From: Christiangramia sp. OXR-203
GTDB taxonomy: Bacteria > Bacteroidota > Bacteroidia > Flavobacteriales > Flavobacteriaceae
NCBI RefSeq assembly: GCF_034372165.1
Contig: NZ_CP139698.1
Location: forward strand, 1 to 64,000
Reading direction: 5' to 3'
DNA: 64,000 nt
The position numbers were made by a program, and so were the translations under genes. The first letter of the stretch is position 1; every line of letters begins with the position of its first letter. Below the pieces are notes generated by a model. That model ran no database searches. It worked only from the letters and a program-made list of their open reading frames with translations, and was not told the origin of the DNA. This document shows, one piece after another, positions 1-8,883 of this stretch.

Positions 1-1
1 A

Positions 2-835
2 TACCGGGTTTACATACAGGCTTATCCCGAAGATCGTGCACAAAAATCTGATCTTAATAAGCTTTACGTTCGTACGTCTTCCGGAGAAATGAGTCCTATC
101 ACACAGTTTGTGAATCTTAAAAGAGTTTATGGGCCACAATCTGTAACCCGTTTCAACCTGTTTAATTCTACTAAGCTCAGTGGTGCGACCAATCCAGGTT
201 TTAGTTCAGGAGATGCGATTACAGCAATTGAAGAAGTCGCTAGTACACTTCCTGAAAATTATACGACTGCTTACAGTGGTCTAACCAGGGAGGAAGTAAA
301 TGCCGGAGACCAAACGACCACGATATTCCTATTATCTATTGTGTTCGTTTACTTCTTACTGGCAGCACAATATGAAAGTTATTTACTGCCGTTTTCAGTG
401 CTGTTCTCATTACCTCTTGGAGTTTTTGGTGCTTATATCACCACAAAATTTTCAGGATTGCAGAACAATATCTATTTCCAGATCGCATTGATCATGCTAA
501 TAGGTTTACTTGCTAAAAATGCTATTTTAATTGTAGAGTTTGCTTTGCAGCGAAGACGACAGGGGGAGGCTATCGTAGATGCCGCCATTGATGGAGCAAA
601 ATCCAGGTTAAGGCCAATTCTTATGACCTCTTTTGCCTTTATCCTGGGATTACTACCGCTTGTGCTTGCTTCAGGAGTTGGTGCAGAAGGAAATCGTTCC
701 ATTGGTACCGGTGCTGCCGGAGGATTATTGATCGGGACAATTCTGGGTGTATTCGTAATTCCTATCCTGTTTATTCTCTTCCAGTGGTTGCAGGAAAAAG
801 TAGGTAAGAAACCTGAAGCTGTTGAAACTAAATAA
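2..835 (+). CDS. RND multidrug efflux permease, C-terminal part (5' end outside window)
   Basis: The frame is open from base 2 and continues to the stop at 833-835 (277 residues seen). The ATG at 89 is internal: the residues before it (YRVYIQA, LYVRTSSGEM) match the porter domain of AcrB/MexB-type permeases. Then follow the last transmembrane helices, including the signature stretch GLLAKNAILIVEFA and the helix around RPILMTSFAFILGLLPL. These inner-membrane proton antiporters export drugs and other amphiphiles through a periplasmic adaptor and an outer-membrane channel. The channel gene follows 2-8 nt downstream, so this is the end of a tripartite efflux operon. Substrate cannot be told from this part. 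Confidence 0.93.
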   Translation, partial: YRVYIQAYPEDRAQKSDLNKLYVRTSSGEMSPITQFVNLKRVYGPQSVTRFNLFNSTKLSGATNPGFSSGDAITAIEEVASTLPENYTTAYSGLTREEVNAGDQTTTIFLLSIVFVYFLLAAQYESYLLPFSVLFSLPLGVFGAYITTKFSGLQNNIYFQIALIMLIGLLAKNAILIVEFALQRRRQGEAIVDAAIDGAKSRLRPILMTSFAFILGLLPLVLASGVGAEGNRSIGTGAAGGLLIGTILGVFVIPILFILFQWLQEKVGKKPEAVETK

Positions 836-843
836 GATTGAAA

Positions 844-2241
844 ATGAACGTATTATATAACATGAAATTTGGTTTGGTAGGAGTTGTAATCCTTAGCCTT
901 CAATCGTGTTTTGTTGCTAAAGATTACGAACAACCAGAGGTAATTGAAGAAGCGAACTACAGAACCGACGAGATAGACCAGGATAGTTTGAATATGGCCA
1001 CTGTCTCCTGGAAGGATATGTTTACAGATCCTATCTTACAAGATTATATTTCTAAAGGCCTTGAAAATAACATTGATATTCGCGTGGCAATGCAACAGAT
1101 CAATGCTGCGGAAGCTTACGTAAAAAAAGGTAAAGCTGGTTACCTTCCAACTCTGGGAGCTAATGCTACCTTTACTCACCAGGAACTTTCTCAAAATAGC
1201 CAGTTTGGTAGTTTATTTAGTTCACTGGACCAGTATCAGTTAAGTGCAGATCTTTCCTGGGAAGCAGATATCTGGGGTAAGATAAGAAGTAGAAAACGTG
1301 CTTTCGATGCCAGGTATTTGCAAAGTATCGCGGCTCACCAGGCAGTGAAAACCAGGCTGATCTCAGATATAGCTTCAACCTACTATCAATTATTGACTTT
1401 GGACGAGCAGATTGCGATTACTGAAAGGACGGTAGAAACCAGGGCGAATAGCCTTGAGACTACAAAAGCTTTAAAGGAAGCTGGAACTCTTACTGAAGTT
1501 GGGGTGCAGCAAACTGAAGCGCAGCTATACACCGCAAAAGCTATCTTGATAGACCTTAAAAATGAAGCAAGATTACTTGAAAATACACTTTCTATACTTC
1601 TGGGTGAAGCACCCATGTTAATTGAAAGGTCCAACCTGGATGAGCAGGAGATCACGACAGATCTTAATATTGGTGTTCCGGTACAATTGTTACGTAACCG
1701 CCCTGATGTCATCGCTGCGGAATATAATCTGGTAAATGCGTTTGAATTGACCAATGTTGCGAAAAGCAATTTCTATCCTTCGCTTACTTTAAGTGCAACT
1801 GGTGGATTACAGGCTTTAGATAAAGGAGATCTTTTTGATCCTAATTCACTTTTCGCTACCGTTATTGGTGGTTTGGCTCAGCCTATTTTGAACGGAAGAG
1901 CTATTAGAACTGAATATGAAGTGTCCCAGGCAGAACAGGAACAGGCCAGACTTGAATTTAGAAGGGCGATTTTAACGGCGAGTAAGGAAGTTTCAGATGC
2001 CATGTATTCTTACGAGGCCGCATCAGAAAAGATCGATGTAAAACAGAAAGAATTCCATGCTTATGATCTAGCGACAGATTATTCCGAAGAATTACTGAAT
2101 AATGGGCTTGCCAATTACCTTGAAGTTTTAACGGCCAGACAGAATGCCTTAAATTCGAGTTTAGATCTTGCTAACGCAAAGTACAATCAATTAAAATCAA
2201 TTGTCGATCTTTACGAAGCCTTAGGTGGCGGCTGGAATTAA
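844..2241 (+). CDS. Outer-membrane efflux lipoprotein, TolC/OprM (NodT) family
   Basis: This 465-residue protein is the outer-membrane channel partner of the preceding RND permease. It has a lipoprotein signal with lipobox LQSC, then two related halves typical of the OEP fold: conserved stretches such as WEADIWGKIRSRK and LLRNRPDVIAAEYNLVNA are the family signatures. The frame is open from a TTG at 838, but ATG at 844 or ATG at 862 is more natural; 862 gives the shortest and cleanest signal peptide (MKFGLVGVVILSLQSC). It is spaced 8 nt from the permease stop, so the two are co-transcribed. A hairpin with T-run ends the operon at 2281-2315. Confidence 0.93.
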   Translation: MNVLYNMKFGLVGVVILSLQSCFVAKDYEQPEVIEEANYRTDEIDQDSLNMATVSWKDMFTDPILQDYISKGLENNIDIRVAMQQINAAEAYVKKGKAGYLPTLGANATFTHQELSQNSQFGSLFSSLDQYQLSADLSWEADIWGKIRSRKRAFDARYLQSIAAHQAVKTRLISDIASTYYQLLTLDEQIAITERTVETRANSLETTKALKEAGTLTEVGVQQTEAQLYTAKAILIDLKNEARLLENTLSILLGEAPMLIERSNLDEQEITTDLNIGVPVQLLRNRPDVIAAEYNLVNAFELTNVAKSNFYPSLTLSATGGLQALDKGDLFDPNSLFATVIGGLAQPILNGRAIRTEYEVSQAEQEQARLEFRRAILTASKEVSDAMYSYEAASEKIDVKQKEFHAYDLATDYSEELLNNGLANYLEVLTARQNALNSSLDLANAKYNQLKSIVDLYEALGGGWN

Positions 2242-2280
2242 TTAAAATTTAGTTTTTTCATAGTTAGTTGTTGGTTGATA

Positions 2281-2315
2281 GTGACCTCAGGCTTTAGGGT
2301 TTGAGGTCACTTTTT
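2281..2315 (+). terminator. Rho-independent terminator of the RND operon
   Basis: Perfect 9-bp stem GTGACCTCA (2281-2289) and TGAGGTCAC (2302-2310) with a 12-nt loop, followed by TTTTT (2311-2315). It lies 40 nt after the TolC-type gene and just before the PAP2 gene. Confidence 0.75.
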
Positions 2316-2326
2316 AAAATTATAAT

Positions 2327-3178
2327 ATGCTTAGAAAATTACAATCCCTTTGTTTTTGTTTGGTGTTTTTGAGTTCCTCTTTTACCTGGTCTCAGAATAC
2401 GGAGAAGCTAGAAAATGACAGTATTCCCACGACCTGGGAACTTCTAAAATATGACGGTGCCAGTGCTTTTGGCGGAATAAAGAATACCTATTCTTCTCCA
2501 CTTAGATGGCAAAAAGATGATTTTATCACGGCAGGAGCAGTTGTTGCCGGGACCGCTGCCCTTTATATTTTTGATGAAGAAACCAGTGAATACTTTATGG
2601 ACCAGGGTGAAGATGTACCAGAAGTGGTTAAGGATTTTGGATGGTACTTTGGGAGTCCGCAAAATAATTACGGAGTAACTGGCGCAGTATACCTGGTTGG
2701 TTTATTCACCAAGAATGAGAAAATACGACAAACTGGGGTGTTGATGATCTCGGCAGCTACTGCTTCGGGTATCATTCAGTCGATTTCTAAGACCGTGGTA
2801 GGAAGAGCCAGACCAACAGGCGGAGAAGGAAAAGCAAGTTTTGAACCTTTTAGCGGCGAAGGAAAATATCACTCTTTTCCATCTGGGCATACGATCTTAT
2901 CGTTTACTACATTGTATGCACTATCCAAGCAGTTCGATAATCCTTTTGTAAAGGCTGGACTTATAGGAGTTGGAATGGTCTCGCCGGTTTCCAGGCTATG
3001 GTCCGGTGCACACTGGCTGACAGATGTAGGACTTAGTCTTGCAATTAGTGTTGCGGTTGTGGACAGTATCGATAAGTACCTGAAGAACGAACGTAACTAC
3101 GGAGTACAGAATCCAAATAAAATAAGCTGGAAAATGCAGGTAGGTCTTGGCCGGGTAGGGATCGTAGGTACTTTTTAA
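2327..3178 (+). CDS. PAP2-family phosphatase, exported/membrane
   Basis: A 283-residue protein with an N-terminal signal peptide (ending near the WSQ residues) and the three acid-phosphatase motifs of the PAP2 superfamily: K-x6-RP (KTVVGRARP), PSGH (SFPSGHT) and SR-x5-H-x3-D (SRLWSGAHWLTD). The two histidines act as nucleophile and acid/base in removing phosphate from lipids such as phosphatidic acid or undecaprenyl pyrophosphate. Hydrophobic segments lie around residues 75-90, 120-135, 195-215 and 235-250. The true substrate is unknown. It stands alone between the efflux operon and thioredoxin. Confidence 0.88.
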   Translation: MLRKLQSLCFCLVFLSSSFTWSQNTEKLENDSIPTTWELLKYDGASAFGGIKNTYSSPLRWQKDDFITAGAVVAGTAALYIFDEETSEYFMDQGEDVPEVVKDFGWYFGSPQNNYGVTGAVYLVGLFTKNEKIRQTGVLMISAATASGIIQSISKTVVGRARPTGGEGKASFEPFSGEGKYHSFPSGHTILSFTTLYALSKQFDNPFVKAGLIGVGMVSPVSRLWSGAHWLTDVGLSLAISVAVVDSIDKYLKNERNYGVQNPNKISWKMQVGLGRVGIVGTF

Positions 3179-3230
3179 CCTGCTTTTAAAATAATTGGGA
3201 CTATAGATTTCTTAACTTTAAAAGAAAAAG

Positions 3231-3527
3231 ATGAAAAGTAGTTTTAATGATATTATTTCTGGAGAAACTCCAGTGTTAGTAGATTTTTATGCGGACTGGT
3301 GTGGACCTTGCAATTCGCTTGCACCTATTTTAAAAGAAGTTAAGAATGATCTTGGCGATGGGGTTAAGATCGTAAAGATCGATGTAGATAAGAATCAGGA
3401 ATTAGCTTCGAAATATCAGGTTAGAGGAGTTCCAACCATGATCCTCTTCAAGGACGGGAAACAATTCTGGAGACAATCAGGCTTATTACCCAAACACGAT
3501 ATTGTAAGTAAGATCACTTCTATTTAA
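3231..3527 (+). CDS. trxA: Thioredoxin
   Basis: A 98-residue cytosolic thioredoxin with the active site W23-C24-G25-P26-C27 and the cis-proline loop in RGVPTMILF. There is no signal peptide. It reduces protein disulfides using thioredoxin reductase, which is not in this window. The 3' end overlaps the convergent lipoprotein gene by 8 nt. The exact paralogue (TrxA or a minor thioredoxin) cannot be told; the short N-terminus is common in Bacteroidetes. Confidence 0.9.
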   Translation: MKSSFNDIISGETPVLVDFYADWCGPCNSLAPILKEVKNDLGDGVKIVKIDVDKNQELASKYQVRGVPTMILFKDGKQFWRQSGLLPKHDIVSKITSI

Positions 3528-4023
3528 GCTTCCCTCCTTTGGCAGCCCACCATGGATGTATTTCGACTTTTAGTCTACCTGCTTTTACCATGGGATCTAG
3601 ATTTGCCAGGCTATCTGCTTCAGCCTGAGTCGCAGTATTAAAAACTACGATTCCACGAAGATCGCCATCGTCTCCCATAGGTCCCGTTAAACTGGTAAAC
3701 CCTTCAGTAGCCATACGCTCAAGATGAGCCATATGCTTTTTTTGAAGTTCTGCAGCCTCAGTCGAATCCTGGCTTCTGGTAGGTCCGGATTTCAGAAAAA
3801 CCATATAATATTGCTGCATTAGATACGTGGTATCTCCATCCTTATAACTAAAAGTCTGGTAGCCCTTCTTTTGCAGGTCTTCTTCGATGGACTTTGTACT
3901 AACTTCCTTTTCTACGATCGTATCCTCTTTTACCTCTACAATTTCTTCGGAAGCCTCTTCTTTAGAAGATTGATCACAGGAAATAAATAGAGTGAGGAAT
4001 GCTGATAAGATAAGATGTTTCAT
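3520..4023 (-). CDS. YCII-like lipoprotein
   Basis: A 167-residue protein with a lipoprotein signal (lipobox LFISC) and a Glu/Asp-rich linker, then a C-terminal region resembling YCII-related domains: it contains MVFLKSGPTRSQDSTEAAELQ, then a GPMGDDGDLRGIVVF strand pattern and an end reading VKAGRLKVEIHPWW. YCII-like domains are a ferredoxin-like fold of poorly known function. It is the last gene of a three-gene minus-strand operon; its ATG overlaps the CYTH stop by 4 nt (ATGA coupling). The function is unknown. Confidence 0.75.
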   Translation of the reverse strand: MKHLILSAFLTLFISCDQSSKEEASEEIVEVKEDTIVEKEVSTKSIEEDLQKKGYQTFSYKDGDTTYLMQQYYMVFLKSGPTRSQDSTEAAELQKKHMAHLERMATEGFTSLTGPMGDDGDLRGIVVFNTATQAEADSLANLDPMVKAGRLKVEIHPWWAAKGGKLK

Positions 4024-4493
4024 TTTATCCAGTTTTTATAGGGATTAAGAATAAGCTGGGAATTATAATATTGATTTTGACCAGTCACTTCCTCTCCCAG
4101 CCACTCAGGTTTCAGGAAATGTTCCTGCTCCGATTTTAATTCAACCTCTGCGATACTAAGACCTTTATTATCTCCTAGAAATTCGTCTACTTCAAATACA
4201 TGTTGTCCTAAAGTCACGAGATAACGGTACTTTTCTATTTTTCCCGGCTCACAAAGCTTGAGAAGTTCCTGAGCTTCATCAACTGGTATTTCCCTTTCCC
4301 ACTCATACCGGGAAACTCCACTTTCAGAGCTTTTTCCTTTGATGGTCATAAAGGCTTTATCAGCTTTAATGCGTATCCTGATTGTTCGTTCTGGATTCGT
4401 ATTTAGATAAGCCTGTATAAATAAGGTCTTACTACTCGCTTCATTCTTAAATGCTTCTGAAGTGATCAGGAATTTTCTTTCGATTTCTATCAT
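4020..4493 (-). CDS. CYTH-domain protein (triphosphate-tunnel enzyme)
   Basis: A 157-residue protein starting with the diagnostic ExExK motif (EIERKFLI), followed by the Arg/Lys- and Glu-rich strands of the triphosphate tunnel (RIRIKADKAFMTIKG, YEWEREIP, KYRYLV, FEVDEFLGDNKGLSIAEVELK). CYTH enzymes act on triphosphates: inorganic tripolyphosphatase, thiamine triphosphatase or adenylate cyclase. Bacterial proteins of this length usually act as inorganic triphosphatases, but the substrate here is inference. It overlaps both neighbours by 4 nt. Confidence 0.88.
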   Translation of the reverse strand: MIEIERKFLITSEAFKNEASSKTLFIQAYLNTNPERTIRIRIKADKAFMTIKGKSSESGVSRYEWEREIPVDEAQELLKLCEPGKIEKYRYLVTLGQHVFEVDEFLGDNKGLSIAEVELKSEQEHFLKPEWLGEEVTGQNQYYNSQLILNPYKNWIK

Positions 4494-5161
4494 TCTGAAG
4501 AGTTGCTTAAAGTCTTGATCTTATCAGATTCTATTCTACCGCTTTTATATTGATGGTTCGCCAGGTATCGCATCGCATTCGCGATCTCCTCTGGTTCTAT
4601 ACTTCTGTATTTTTTGAGTCCGCCAATGAGCAAATGATTACCAAATTTCATCAAATTAATAAAAATGGATTCCATCAGCCTGTTCTCTGCCCTATTACCA
4701 GCAATTAAAGATGGTTGCAGTATATAAGTATTTGTAATTTTCTGTTCCAGTACAGCACCTTCCATTTCACCTTTCACTTTATTGTAAAAGATATTACTAT
4801 CCTCATCTGCACCCAAAGCTGAGATTACCATAAAAGTGCTAATGCCATTCCTTTTTGCCAGTATAGCAGCGGTTGCAGGAATACCGAAATCAATTTGTCG
4901 ATACAATTCCTTATCGGGAGTTTTACTTTTTGTAGTTCCTATACAGCAGAACACCTCATCTCCGGTAAATAATTCCTGGAGCTTTTCAAGTTCAAAAAGA
5001 TCGATTAAATATTCCTCGATTTTCTCACTCTTTTGAGACACATGATTTCTCCCAAAAACCTTGATCTTTCTATAACGATCATCCCTTATTAATTTATCTA
5101 AAAGAATTCCACCGGTTAGACCGGTAGCACCAAGAATGATCGCTGTTTTCGCCTGTTCCAT
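4490..5161 (-). CDS. NAD(P)H-binding Rossmann protein, atypical SDR (HTATIP2-like)
   Basis: A 223-residue protein with the dinucleotide-binding motif GATGLTGG at residues 12-19 and a YILQPSLIAGNR stretch in place of the usual YxxxK, which is typical of atypical SDR proteins of the HTATIP2/YwnB type. Its substrate is unknown. It is first in the operon with the CYTH and YCII-like genes, read from a divergent region shared with dinB (5162-5206). Confidence 0.8.
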   Translation of the reverse strand: MEQAKTAIILGATGLTGGILLDKLIRDDRYRKIKVFGRNHVSQKSEKIEEYLIDLFELEKLQELFTGDEVFCCIGTTKSKTPDKELYRQIDFGIPATAAILAKRNGISTFMVISALGADEDSNIFYNKVKGEMEGAVLEQKITNTYILQPSLIAGNRAENRLMESIFINLMKFGNHLLIGGLKKYRSIEPEEIANAMRYLANHQYKSGRIESDKIKTLSNSSE

Positions 5162-5206
5162 TGCTGTAGCTATTAATTAGACTAAGATATTACTTAAATT
5201 TACAAG

Positions 5207-6298
5207 GTGGAAAAACTTCGCAAAATTATCCATGTAGATATGGATGCCTTCTATGCTTCAGTAGAGCAACTGGATAACCCGGATCTTCGGGGTAAGCCGG
5301 TCGCAGTAGGTGGCAGCTCACAACGCGGAGTCGTAAGTGCAGCCAGTTACGAGGCAAGAAAGTTTGGCGTGCGTAGTGCCATGAGCAGCGTGATGGCTAA
5401 AAGAAACTGTCCCGATCTTATCTTCGTAAAATCAAATTTTGAAAGATACCGTGAAATTTCAGCGCAGATCAGGGAGATCTTTTATGAGTATACAGACCTT
5501 GTCGAGCCATTATCTCTGGATGAAGCATATCTTGATGTTACCGAGAATAAAAAAGGCATGATGAGTGCAACTCTTATTGCTAAAAAGATAAGAGACCAGA
5601 TCAAGGAAAAAACTGGTTTAAACGCTTCCGCAGGAATTTCCGTCAATAAATTCATCGCCAAGGTCGCCAGTGACATCAACAAACCAAACGGACAGAAAAC
5701 CGTACCGCCAGAAGAAGTTTTAGAGTTCCTGGAAGAGCTTGATATCAGAAAATTCTACGGTGTTGGAAAAGTAACTGCGGAAAAAATGTATCGCCTGGGG
5801 ATTTTTAGCGGAAAAGACCTTAAGTCTAAAACGGAAGAATACCTAAGTGAACATTTTGGAAAGAGTGGCAGACACTTTTACAACGTAGTTCGCGGGATTC
5901 ATCATAGTGAAGTTAAACCACATAGAACCCGTAAATCGCTTGGTGCTGAAAGAACCTTTAATGAAAATATTTCTTCTGAAATTTTTATGCTTGAAAAACT
6001 TCAGAACATTGCTGAAGAAATAGAACGAAGATTGAAAAAATCTGATGTCGCCGGGAAAACGATCACTTTGAAGATCAAGTACAGTGATTTTACCCAGCAA
6101 ACTAGAAGCAAAACGATTAGCTACTATATTTCCAGTAAAGATTTGATCCTGGAGATAGCCAAAGAATTATTATATCAGGAGAAAATGAAAAATTCGGTTA
6201 GACTATTGGGAATTTCGCTGTCCAACTTAAATACTGAGAAGGCGGATACGAAAGAAGAAGAAAAGGAGATACTCGTCCAATTGAAATTTAAATTCTAA
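5207..6298 (+). CDS. dinB: DNA polymerase IV (Y family, translesion)
   Basis: A 363-residue Y-family polymerase, starting at GTG. The palm carries DMDAFYASVEQ and the catalytic LSLDEAYLDVT; helix-hairpin-helix residues follow (RKFYGVGKVTAEKM) and then a little-finger domain near 240-350. It copies past DNA lesions at the cost of fidelity. The usual C-terminal clamp-binding peptide is not obvious; the end is Lys/Glu-rich. The stop overlaps the start of the next gene by 1 nt, so both are probably one transcript. No SOS box could be recognised. Confidence 0.94.
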   Translation: MEKLRKIIHVDMDAFYASVEQLDNPDLRGKPVAVGGSSQRGVVSAASYEARKFGVRSAMSSVMAKRNCPDLIFVKSNFERYREISAQIREIFYEYTDLVEPLSLDEAYLDVTENKKGMMSATLIAKKIRDQIKEKTGLNASAGISVNKFIAKVASDINKPNGQKTVPPEEVLEFLEELDIRKFYGVGKVTAEKMYRLGIFSGKDLKSKTEEYLSEHFGKSGRHFYNVVRGIHHSEVKPHRTRKSLGAERTFNENISSEIFMLEKLQNIAEEIERRLKKSDVAGKTITLKIKYSDFTQQTRSKTISYYISSKDLILEIAKELLYQEKMKNSVRLLGISLSNLNTEKADTKEEEKEILVQLKFKF

Positions 6299-6837
6299 TG
6301 ACTAAGAAGTTGTTGTTGATATGTACGATGATCGGCATGATTTCCTGCCAGGAAGATCAGGTTTACGAGTTGCCTGAAAATGCCGCGACCTTACTGACGG
6401 GTGACAGTACAAAAACATGGAAGCTCGCAAGGCGTTTCAATAACAACGTACGGATGAACATGAGTCCATGCTTTCTCAATTATCGCCAGAGTTTTTCCGT
6501 AGATAATATTGTTGAAGATAATAATGGAAAAAATAAGAATTGCGGACCGAGTCTTGTTGGCACCTGGGATTTCAAGAAGGGTGTGAAGAATGAACCCTAC
6601 ATAAGAATTAATAGTCCGCAGATTCCTGAACTACTTAGTACGAATAAGGAATTTAAAGATTTCAAAATACTGAAGTTAACTAAGGACACACTCGAGGTGG
6701 TTTTCAGGCATAATCAATATGGCAACACCAGCAGATTGATCACAGATATTCTCGTTCGGGAAGATCTGGATATTGGTGATCGAAATTTCCACCATGAAAA
6801 AACCGGATACCTACTCATGCAGATATCCGGTTTTTAA
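6298..6837 (+). CDS. Hypothetical lipoprotein coupled to dinB
   Basis: A 179-residue protein with a lipoprotein signal (lipobox MISC, residues 14-17). The body has the order Thr-Trp-Lys-Leu (KTWKLARRF), then a beta-rich pattern resembling lipocalin-like domains found after a TxxWKL motif in Bacteroidetes lipoproteins; this is only a resemblance. The ATG overlaps the dinB stop (TAATG). The last 13 codons form the left arm, loop and right arm of a perfect 12-bp hairpin, so the stop codon sits in the terminator's T-run. Confidence 0.72.
   Translation: MTKKLLLICTMIGMISCQEDQVYELPENAATLLTGDSTKTWKLARRFNNNVRMNMSPCFLNYRQSFSVDNIVEDNNGKNKNCGPSLVGTWDFKKGVKNEPYIRINSPQIPELLSTNKEFKDFKILKLTKDTLEVVFRHNQYGNTSRLITDILVREDLDIGDRNFHHEKTGYLLMQISGF
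6797..6836. terminator. Bidirectional terminator inside the lipoprotein 3' end
   Basis: Perfect 12-bp inverted repeat: AAAAACCGGATA (6798-6809) and TATCCGGTTTTT (6824-6835) with a 14-nt loop. A-run before and T-run after make it work in both directions: for dinB/lipoprotein on the plus strand and for pyk, which ends at 6856, on the minus strand. Confidence 0.75.
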
Positions 6838-6855
6838 ATTTGAACATTTACTGTG

Positions 6856-8286
6856 CTATTCTATTTCTGAAACTCTTAGCGTGTTCACCATTCCCTTAGC
6901 AGTAATTGGCATTGCGGCAAGGTTGATCGTAAAGTCTCCAACTTCCACAAATTTATATTGTTTCGCCATATCGTTAATATCATCGATAGTCTCATCTGTA
7001 CTCACGAACTTATCGTAGAAAAAGGCTTTCACACCCCACAAAAGGCTTAATTGGTTTAGTATCCTTCTGTTCGATGTAAATACAAGGATATGAGCTTCCG
7101 GTCTCCACGCAGAGATCTGGAATGCCGTATAACCACTATTAGTTAACGTACAGATCGCCTTAGCTTTAATTTCGTTAGCCATATGCGCTGCATGATAACA
7201 AACAGCTTTGGTAATATATCTTTTCGTTCTTACGTGCGGTGGCTCATGCGGAACTTTAATAAGTGGAGAGTTCTCTACACTTTCCAGGATCTGCGCCATC
7301 TTCTGAATAACCTGTACCGGATATTGTCCTACGGAAGTTTCTCCGGAAAGCATCACAGCATCTGCTCCATCCATGACGGAATTAGCAACATCGTTCACCT
7401 CTGCCCTGGTAGGCGTTAGGCTCGTGATCATGGTTTCCATCATCTGAGTGGCGATGATCACCGGGATTCTTGCTTTCTTAGCTGTAAGAACCAGTTTCTT
7501 CTGAATTAGAGGAACTTCCTGAGCAGGAATTTCCACACCCAGATCTCCACGAGCTACCATAAGTCCGTCACAGTAAGCAACGATCTTATCGATATTCTCT
7601 ACACCTTCGGGTTTTTCGATTTTCGCAACGATTGGGATTTTAAATTCTGAATGCTCATTGATCAGTTTCTGAAGTTCCATAAGATCTTCCGCGTGTCTAA
7701 CAAAAGAAAGTGCCATCCAGTCTACGGCAAGCTCGCAGGCGAATTTAGCATCTTTAATATCCTTCTCTGTAAGTGCAGGTAGAGAGATATTTGTATTTGG
7801 AAGATTTACACCCTTTTTTGATTTTAATGGTCCACCCTGAACAACTTTAGTAGTAACCTCATCCTTCTTGTTGGTTTTTACAACTTCAAAGATTAGTTTA
7901 CCATCATCAAGTAGAATTCTTTCTCCGGCTTTTACGTCCTGCGGAAAGGTTTCATAATTCATGTAAACACGCTCCGAAGTTCCTTTAAAAGGTTCGCCAG
8001 TTACGAAAGTGATAATATCACCTTCAGAAACTACAACTTCTTCCTTCATCACTCCAACACGAAGTTTTGGACCCTGAAGATCGGCAAGAATCGCGGCATT
8101 AAATCCTTCTTCCTCGTTCAGTTCTCTAATCATCTGTACCCGCTCTTTCACATCTTCATAATCTGCGTGTGAAAAGTTGATACGAAATACGTTGACACCT
8201 TCCTGCAACATTCTCTTTAAAGTATCTTTGCTACTGGTTGCAGGGCCCAGTGTGGCAACTATTTTTGTTTTCTTGTTGGTCGGCAT
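6856..8286 (-). CDS. pyk: Pyruvate kinase
   Basis: A 476-residue glycolytic enzyme converting phosphoenolpyruvate and ADP to pyruvate and ATP. Visible are the N-terminal KTKIVATLGPA, the active-site region IVAKIEKPEGVEN with catalytic Lys, MVARGDLGVEIP, and the signature MDGADAVMLSGETS, followed by the C-terminal domain. Length fits the family. It overlaps the start-adjacent gene by 1 nt (IPExxxVDY protein upstream), forming the end of the acpP-fabF-rnc group. Confidence 0.97.
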   Translation of the reverse strand: MPTNKKTKIVATLGPATSSKDTLKRMLQEGVNVFRINFSHADYEDVKERVQMIRELNEEEGFNAAILADLQGPKLRVGVMKEEVVVSEGDIITFVTGEPFKGTSERVYMNYETFPQDVKAGERILLDDGKLIFEVVKTNKKDEVTTKVVQGGPLKSKKGVNLPNTNISLPALTEKDIKDAKFACELAVDWMALSFVRHAEDLMELQKLINEHSEFKIPIVAKIEKPEGVENIDKIVAYCDGLMVARGDLGVEIPAQEVPLIQKKLVLTAKKARIPVIIATQMMETMITSLTPTRAEVNDVANSVMDGADAVMLSGETSVGQYPVQVIQKMAQILESVENSPLIKVPHEPPHVRTKRYITKAVCYHAAHMANEIKAKAICTLTNSGYTAFQISAWRPEAHILVFTSNRRILNQLSLLWGVKAFFYDKFVSTDETIDDINDMAKQYKFVEVGDFTINLAAMPITAKGMVNTLRVSEIE

Positions 8287-8771
8287 TATTCGAAAATTAG
8301 ATTTTGTTTGTTCTTCAGCTTATCCACTTCTATAGCGTAAGCTGCCTGTACTCCTGGAATTTGATTAATCTTGTTCAGAATCCTGATGAATTCTTTAGGT
8401 AGAATTTCCTCACTTATCTTCAGAAAAAAATCAACTTTACTATATTCAGGTATAAGATTAATTTCTTTTGAGCTGAACTCTTCCTCATTAAAAAGGGAAC
8501 CTGTACTTAAAATCCTTTTCGGTTCTCCCTTGAACTTATTGGTAACAAGTTCAACGCTGTAGTAAGCTTTTGGATCTTTGAAAGAGTAAAGAGCGTAAAA
8601 AGCATGATATTCAGAATGATTAAAATCGATGTCTGTCGCCTCTCTCTCCAGCTTTGTTCGCAAATTCTTATTAATTAAATAAGCCATTCTATACCCTTCT
8701 AAAGAAGAGTAGATCGCGATCAATTGAAAGCTCTCATCTTCAAACTCAAGCAGTTCCTTATGCATAAGCAC
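8286..8771 (-). CDS. IPExxxVDY-family protein
   Basis: A 161-residue protein of a Bacteroidetes-specific family named for its motif; here it reads LIPEYSKVDFFLKI, so Phe replaces the Tyr. The end is rich in charged residues (IEVDKLKNKQNLIFE). Function is unknown in the family as far as I know. It lies between rnc and pyk, overlapping pyk by 1 nt, and a 112-nt gap separates it from rnc. Its fixed place next to rnc and pyk suggests a housekeeping role, which is inference. Confidence 0.8.
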   Translation of the reverse strand: MLMHKELLEFEDESFQLIAIYSSLEGYRMAYLINKNLRTKLEREATDIDFNHSEYHAFYALYSFKDPKAYYSVELVTNKFKGEPKRILSTGSLFNEEEFSSKEINLIPEYSKVDFFLKISEEILPKEFIRILNKINQIPGVQAAYAIEVDKLKNKQNLIFE

Positions 8772-8883
8772 AAATTCGGAATTTAAGGTTAAAGATAATA
8801 TATCATTGCTGAAATGAAGATATTAGGGGTCTAAAATTCATAATTTTCTACGAAAACGTTATAGTTTACGTTAATTTCGCAAA

